Under the pieces are notes generated by a model. The model was not told the origin of the DNA and searched no databases. It was given only the letters and a program-made list of their open reading frames with translations. A program made the position numbers and the translations under genes. Of a stretch of 64,000 nucleotides of DNA, positions 57,660-64,000 are shown piece after piece (within the stretch, counting starts at the first letter, position 1; the number at the start of each line of letters is the position of its first letter). The stretch lies in NCBI GenBank assembly GCA_013407085.1, contig JACCGJ010013209.1, positions 37,773 to 101,772 on the forward strand. Direction: 5' to 3'. Origin of the DNA: Atriophallophorus winterbourni (lineage: Eukaryota; Platyhelminthes; Trematoda; Plagiorchiida; Microphallidae).

Positions 57660-58570
57660 CGAGTTACGCGTTAAAGGTGCAGTATCTAAATAAATCGCAA
57701 CAACTAGCGGAGTTCCCCAAGGTTCAATCCTTGGTCCAATCCTCTGCCTGGTTTACGTCAATGAAGTAACGGAAATTGTTCGATATAACATTTCGTTATT
57801 TGCGGACGACATAAAGATATGCGTTGCATCCGTAGCCCAGAAGACTGTCTGCCATTAGAAAGTACCTTGATACGCTTCACAGCTGGTTGTTGAAGAACAA
57901 ACTGCCATTTAACTTCAACAAATGCAAGCTCATGAATGTGGGGAATTGAGTAGAGTTCATATACCATATAGGTTAATGTGTCCTTGAAAATTTCAGTGAA
58001 GTTAAAGATTTGAGTGTCTGGATATGCTCCAGTTTAAAACCTCAATTCAAACTAACAGTGCCTTTAAAAGACAACACCTGTCCTAAATCTACTCAAACGG
58101 GTATTTGGGAAATTTTCGCCCAAGTTATTCCCAAATATCATGAATACACACTTGAGTCCAGTCCTCGAATACGGTCTACAGTCATGGTCTACCACCGCTC
58201 AACAAATCTAATTCTCAGCATCCGAATCAAACCTTATAATGAAAGGATCGCTTAATTGAATATGTTCGACTTAGACTATCGACGAATCAGAGGAGACCTT
58301 ATCCTACTTTACAATATATGTTTTATACCCCAAACCATCCTTAAAGGGTTTATTTAGGCGAAGGGATACGAGAATTTATCGGACAGATGAATATGTTCTA
58401 CCTGATCTGTAGAAGGTATCTTAATTCTGTCCGTGTCTGTTCTACTTGGAACTGTTTACCTTCTACCGTTGCTCAATCCACTAGCTTGCATGGCATTAAA
58501 ACGAAATTAAACGAATTTTTTTTATTTTATTATTCGTTTCCCGATCACTTATATACTGCTTAATTTAATT
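57660..58570 (+). pseudogene. CR1-like LINE, RT palm to C-terminus
   Basis: The plus strand has TTSGVPQGSILGPILCLVYV (about 57,706-57,765), then NISLFADDIKICV (about 57,786-57,825) with both Asp residues of FADD retained. A frameshifted thumb follows. The C-terminal blocks are DLDYRRIRGDLILLYNI (about 58,270-58,320) and WNCLPSTVAQS (about 58,450-58,485). The RT N-terminal half and endonuclease are absent. Multiple stops. Confidence 0.8.
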
Positions 58571-58809
58571 CCTTATCTCGTTTATAATAATTACATTTCA
58601 ATGTCTATAATGTGGTATGATATTGGAAAACAGAAACCATATTAGTGAAATTCTCTTGGAATAAAATATGGCTTTAAACTCACGAGCTCAGCACCGTGTG
58701 GTTTTTCATGAATGCCTCATGTTGCAACACGATCGGATTCCATGGTAATTCGAGGAATTCTATAAAATTGAAGAATATTATTAAAAATCATTTTTTGAGC
58801 TTTCTTCCG
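58571..58809. other. Short unassigned gap
   Basis: AT-rich; may include CR1 3' UTR. Nothing else is seen. Confidence 0.4.
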
Positions 58810-59000
58810 CATCAGTTACTACAACCGGTTTCTGGTTATTTGATTGGTAAGACTTGGTAGTGGTAAGATCAATTTCAGTGAGCCTTGGAACAGGGGTAAA
58901 GTAATGAACAACGGTTACTTCATCACCACCTTTAAATAGGGTTCTTTAAAAGCACCTCGATGACTGAATACAGAAGCGCATACGCCCTTTTTAATCTTTA
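58810..59000 (-). mobile_element. Hammerhead element: decayed module plus internal segment
   Basis: The module (58,815-58,892, minus) keeps GAAACCGGTTGTAGTA but has CCAATCA in place of CTGATGA and a broken stem II, so it is inactive. Next to it, in plus coordinates, CAGTGAGCCTTGGAACAGG leads into TTTAAATAGGGTTCTTTAAA and GCACCTCGATG, the internal segment shared with 43,637 and 57,415. The module faces outward from the internal segment, opposite to the arrangement at 43,615. Confidence 0.7.
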
Positions 59001-60084
59001 AGTAGGTAGCTCTGTTACAATGTGAACAGAATAAACAGAAGTGGGTAACTATTAATCAAATGAAAGTTGAATTTTAGCATGTTCCTTAATCGATACCAAA
59101 CCACCATGAATCGTAGGGCTGATTTCAATAACACAAACACTAGAAGTGACCAAAAGCATTGTGCAGGTAAAGAGGCTGCCTTAGTTAAATTCCTAAAATT
59201 TTGGCACCCGTTTTTCAAATGTTCATAGAATGACAGTGGACTTTTGAGAGGTTGATGATGCATCTATAATTATCAGTTTAATATGCGATAAAGGATAAAA
59301 CGTAATGAACAGCACCAGCGTCATTCAGCATTCTAGTTACATTAGAAAATCTAAAAAAATTGCACTGCACTCTTAATATGTTTCGAAAAAACTAGAAAAC
59401 GATTCCATTTCGGGAACAAGAGTCGAACAAGGAAATGGATATATATAGAAAGGATATATACAGAACTTCTAAATAGTTTTCAATACATAGTCAAAAGATT
59501 GCAAAAACTATAAGATAAATTTTATGAAACGTTTAACGAAGATGCCATTTACATGGCTTACAAAAGTTGAGAAGCAGAGTTCATCAATGCTTCAAGCTTC
59601 TTCCATGGACAGGATTTAGCAAAATATAATATTCAAAATTCAATTCTGCAAACTGATAAAACATACTGTGCATGTGAAATAAAATAAAAACAAAAAATCA
59701 GCTTCACACCGTTACCAAATAAATTGACGCGTAGTGAAACGTAGCAAAATGTGTGCTCCAAATAATCAAAATGTTTTCAAACACTTGCTTCCAGCATAAA
59801 TCTCGGGATAATATAAAGGCAATAAAGCTACATTCTTTATGGAATATGCCGTTGTTCTAGGGCAATAAATGCCTAACAGATTGAGATGAACCTTTTGAAA
59901 TTGTTAGCGTGGTGCTCACAATGACATGACTTTGAAAAGCCAGACCGTGGCCAGCGTAAACTCCGATTGATGCTAACAACTATCCATTCACTGATATGTT
60001 GACTTGGGGCGGCCACACACGACACTCCAAAAGAAGCACCCGGGTGAAATCACCACGAATAGATCTGAGCGATTACGGTTGATC
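59001..60084. other. Unassigned stretch
   Basis: No gene recognised. An 82-codon minus-strand ORF (59,015-59,263) is hydrophobic at its C-terminal half, without known resemblance. Confidence 0.5.
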
Positions 60085-61740
60085 TCTACAAAACTTTCAT
60101 ACGGATGTCGAAATTCAAAAGCTGTGTTCAGTTTAAATTAAATGTTTCTTCAAACCCAAAATCTATAGTGTTTCGACCATCTAACGCGGACAATAGGAAA
60201 ATGTTAGCTTTCCTAGAATTCACGATTTCAAATTGCGTAAGCAATAGCCCGGTTTTTGAGCAAGTAATAGTTTCGAAATGCCGTAGTGATCAAGTTCAGA
60301 ATTAATAAAGTAAGTTAAATATGGTGAATGATGTAAAATATTTGAGCTAAAATAAACTAAAATGAATGCTAGACTAAAACGTTGATTTTTCGTGTGCGTG
60401 TATTAGCGAATCGGTGTAATTTATATTAAAATGCTGGGTGAAAATGGAATCTTGCGAAAAATTGAAACGCATTTTATTAGCTTGCAAAGCGGAATTTGTG
60501 TTCGTCTAATAATTACCGGTCACGTTTGCATGTGAAAATTTCTAATAGGGTTTTCATATGGTTACATCTGTGTTAAATTACACGAGTATATGAATTGGGC
60601 TGATAGAGGAAAAGTTGCTAAAGATGCACTTGACATAATTCACCAGATTTAATCATGAAATTACCATAAAATATCCTTATCATGCCATTCAAATTAAAAC
60701 GTCTATTGAATTCATTTTATATATTGCTATACCCATTCGGCCGATGTCGACGATGAATTTACATCACAAGTGCTCATTAATTTCATGATACACGTGATCG
60801 GATCACAGCTTTCGCAGGGATTTCTTCGCAACGGATGCGTGGAAATTTAGAAAAGAACACTTGAAAATGCGAGTTTAGCAGTTAATCGGATGAAATTCAA
60901 CGAGCTATCACTGTTTGTTTGATGCGCTTCATTAACATTAGGTGGACGATGTTCGAAATGGCATGCTATCATAATTTATTTGGTTTTTGAGGCTTTGAAG
61001 TGATTTACGTCTATTTAATTTTCACATTTTTCGTCGTGAAGATTCGTCGTAATCAATTTCCTATTGATATACATCTGGCTGATCGATGATACTTCGTGTG
61101 TCACACACAAGGATTGGTTTTATTTTTCGAAGGCCACTTTCGGCGATTGTCTCGAGGATTTTCAAGTCGAATTATGGCCGAAAACGATCCATGTGCATTG
61201 AGATCGGTGAAAGTTAGTCATATGTTCGAAAGGCCAATCAATCTTCATGTACAACATGTAGACAATATACGACCTGCGTAATTACACCAATCTTCAAAGG
61301 TGGAAGTCGATCGGATCCGGCCAATTACCTTCCGGTGACAGCCCTTTCAGTGTTTTTCAAATTATTTGAACCCTTATTTTGTGGAAGTGTCATCAGACAA
61401 CATGAGAGGCATGGATATATTTCTCAAGCACAGCATGAATGCAGAAAAAACAAATGCTTGCTTGACCAAGTTGGTCACAATTCAATCTGGGTACATGCTT
61501 TATTCTTTGATATATCTAAAGTTTTCGATTGGGTTGATCACTCTTCACCGCTACAATGGCTGCAGTATGTCGACATCACTGAAGTTTTGCGCGCTTAGTT
61601 CACAAGACTTTAAGATAAATGCAATAAATTGCAATCTACGCTTACAAGAATTCGTGGGTATATGGAAGCTTCATCAATTAACCATTACCTTTAAATGACT
61701 ACTAAATATGAACTGATGAAAATGCAATTGTGAATAAAGT
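60085..61740 (+). repeat. Inverted duplication, copy B, with CR1-like RT
   Basis: Partner of 45,740-46,810. Begins with a CR1-adjacent fragment reading VQFKLNVSSNPKSIVF (60,123-60,170), followed by about 650 bp of sequence with no RT, then CR1 RT blocks: a GGSRSDPANY-like stretch near 61,300, ISQAQHECRKNKCLL near 61,420, and FFDISKVFDWVDHSS (61,504-61,548, with one catalytic Asp retained). Stops and frameshifts are present. The non-RT part includes a GATGTCGACGATGAATTTAC block that resembles the zinc-finger LINE 3' end. Confidence 0.8.
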
Positions 61741-62439
61741 TTATGACAATCAAGCAAGCATACATGATACGCCGATAAAACGCTATGATTTATAAGACCG
61801 ACAAAATGAACATCGTGTCTAATGATGAAAATTATCATAAAATATTGTTAAGGATTGCTGTTAAACGAAAAAGCATACTTGACAATGTGGCCATTTGGTG
61901 CTTTTTGAAGTATCAACTTTGTGCAATTTTCCAATTTTCAATTTGCACAGTGTGTACAGAAAATGCGTACTTGTGGCAGTTCAAGCTGCGAAGCTGTTCA
62001 TAGTGTTCAAACTCATAACCACCACGCAGATGTGTTTCATGAGAGAAAGGTAACAATGATGAGTTGTTTTAATAAGTAATCTCAAACTGTGAATTCATGG
62101 TAGCATTATTGTCTGTTTTGGTATCATTGCATTTTTAGAATTGCGATGTGCGTTTTTGAAGGGTGACTAGAAAGTCCAGGGTCAAACATTGAGTTTCTGC
62201 GCTATGGGGTTTCTAATAGGCGTTTATCGGTTTCAACCAAAGATTTCAAGCTTGTGTGTCATATTTTATAAAGGGGACGAATGCATGTTGAAATCAAAAT
62301 CTCAATGATATTGGAGCAGCTCGGTAAATCTTTCGAATTCACATAGAATCTGGGATCTCAGCATCTTTCATAGGTTATTGAAGGGAAAGACATTAGTGTG
62401 TGGATTAGAATGACTGGATGTCTTAACAGCAGTGTTCTG
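61741..62439. other. Unassigned stretch between CR1 parts
   Basis: May be decayed RT between the copy B RT part and the C-terminal block at 62,520, but I cannot align it. Confidence 0.4.
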
Positions 62440-63008
62440 TGGTAATCAGTAAGTCTTGGCAAACTATAGCACTGCTCAGAAGGTTTTTGACAGTTTCTGC
62501 AAAGCTTATACCACCGCCCTACATATCTGGTGACTGGACTAAATAACACGCCATACAAGGAGAGGATTACATATCTGAACATACTTGACTTTTCGTACCG
62601 TGATGTCAGGGGTGACTTGATCCTGCTGTTCAACATGTTGTATTCTGTGAATCACCCGCTTACACACCTGTTTCATCGACATGAAGCACGTGGTAGCAGA
62701 TCTTATGGCTACAAGTTGATTATTCCACACCCTAGATCAAATTGTCGAACGTTCACATTTGCTGCCCGAGTATCTTTTATATTGAACTATCTGCCCCCGC
62801 ATACCATTTGTGCATCAAACCTGAACATTTTCAAGGCTGAACTTTATAAGTATATTTTCACCAAATCCAAATTCGCACCTCAACGCTTTCCACATTGACA
62901 AAACATATTTGTTGTTTTTATGCATTTCCAATATTTTAATCTATGGTTACTGTAAAGTAATAGTTTTTTGGACTAATCAAACTTTGAATTACTTTGAATT
63001 CAATTACT
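62440..63008 (+). pseudogene. CR1-like LINE C-terminus and 3' tail
   Basis: A 122-codon open stretch (62,530-62,898) is the ORF2 C-terminus: TGLNNTPYKERITYLNILDF, then YRDVRGDLILLFNML, then a basic segment and FAARVSFILNYLPPHTICAS. A stop at 62,896-62,898 fits the natural end. The 3' UTR follows with TCTATGGTTACTGTAAAGTA (62,939-62,958) and TTTGAATT repeats at 62,984-63,005. It is one of the better-preserved C-termini, suggesting a younger insertion, perhaps with 61,270-61,740 as its upstream part. Confidence 0.8.
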
Positions 63009-63917
63009 TTATGCATCTGAATTTGTTTTCTTAACTAAGAATCAGATTTTAACATTTTCCCATACGTTCATCGCTAATTGTGATGCCTAAACTTTAGCGA
63101 TAATTTGCATCACATTTCTGTGTCATAGTTCTACCAACTTACCTAGTATACGATGCATCGTTTTGTTCGGGCGAAGCACCAACTCTTCGTATTTAACATT
63201 GATACACGACGATTTGGCAAATTCACAACCATTCAACATCTTCCCCACAAAATTCTCCCATCGAGCGAATATTCCCTGTTCATCAAATGTCCGGTTGCCA
63301 ATAGAAACATTACGCCTAGTTTAGATAATGGGAGATGCATAACATTAATAAATAGATAGATGATAATCACATTGAGTTGGGCCATTAATTGCAGACACAT
63401 TATGTTAAATTGAATGTTGTACATAACCTAATATTTTGAAATCTCTAGTGGAACCAGGTTGGAGCGAATGCGAAGGATAATTTTGTACATTAGCATGGCC
63501 TCTTCTAATATAAGAATCATAAAGTTTGATAGGAAATTTATTCCAATGGTACACTTGATAACTTTTGATGAATCATAAGTTTGCTGTTTTAAGACTGAAA
63601 CAACGGCTATTGATTTATTAATAAGTGCTGCCGTGATATTTTGCTCTATTGTAATAGAAGTAGAAATGATCGCATTTATAATATTCCATAAATCAATGTT
63701 ACTATTCATATGAACTTTACTCAGTGTTCCAATTTATGTCAGTTGCGTGAAGTAAAGTGAAGTTAGTAAATTTTGCAACTTCATTTCGCTCCATTTTAAA
63801 ACATTTGCTCTAACAATCAACATTGGAGACATGTATACACACATGAAATGTAGTAATTACGGAATTAAACTATTGATTTACTGAGCCAACAGATTTGCGC
63901 GCTATTATTTGTAATAT
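63009..63917. other. Unassigned AT-rich stretch
   Basis: Nothing recognised. Confidence 0.5.
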
Positions 63918-64000
63918 TAGTAGTAGTAGTAGTAATTGTGGTAGTAGTAGTAGTAGTAGTGGTAGTAGTAGTAGTAGTAGTAGAAGTAGTAGTAGTAGTA
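63918..64000. repeat. TAG trinucleotide microsatellite at window end
   Basis: GTA/TAG repeats with a few interruptions run to the last base, so the full length is not visible. Confidence 0.95.

Overview
This window looks like repeat-dominated, AT-rich intergenic DNA from a flatworm, most likely a trematode (schistosomatid-like). That is an inference. It rests on the mix of CR1/jockey-like, RTE-like and zinc-finger LINEs, a CsRn1/Boudicca-like Gypsy gag-protease remnant, AT and trinucleotide microsatellites, and hammerhead-ribozyme repeats. No conserved host gene, rRNA, functional tRNA, CRISPR array or bacterial-style operon is visible. Almost every recognisable coding stretch is a decayed transposable element.

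Layout. 1-5,600: a CR1 3' remnant, a probable LINE RT scrap and a 236-bp palindrome. 5,600-7,620: a Gypsy-type gag-zinc knuckle-protease pseudogene. 8,080-10,119: an RTE-like LINE ending in a microsatellite. 10,120-15,080: mostly unassigned, with two decayed hammerhead modules. 15,085-23,190: three zinc-finger-LINE remnants, two CR1 remnants and one candidate spliced gene (18,200-19,000, minus). 23,605-31,060: a 1.9-kb tandem duplication joined to a long minus-strand CR1. 32,613-33,899: twenty copies of a 64-bp minisatellite. 34,530-38,380: a CR1 copy carrying a nested 315-bp retroposon with 6-bp target duplication, then a zinc-finger LINE. 40,412-43,805: hammerhead modules (one pair forming a foldback), a tRNA-headed SINE with a CR1-like tail, and a 260-bp inverted repeat. 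44,200-50,000: more CR1 copies. 50,006-54,293: the best-preserved element, a 4.3-kb CR1-like LINE with an intact ORF1 and an ORF2 (endonuclease-RT) interrupted by three TGA codons. 55,842-56,231: a second candidate spliced gene. 56,410-57,020: inverted LTR-like arms. 57,121-57,200: a hammerhead module whose core and all short stems are intact. 57,660-64,000: further CR1 pieces, the partner of a large inverted duplication, and a TAG microsatellite.

The most interesting system is a dispersed family of about 80-bp hammerhead-ribozyme modules (eight seen). One has a complete consensus core. They occur as outward-facing inverted pairs or beside a shared internal segment, which suggests a small non-autonomous element related to Penelope-like or retrozyme-type hammerhead elements. 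Second in interest is evidence of LINE-driven biology: a SINE borrowing the CR1 3' tail, nested insertions, and duplications that carry chimeric LINE junctions. Coordinates of decayed repeats are approximate (tens of bases), because they were read by eye.
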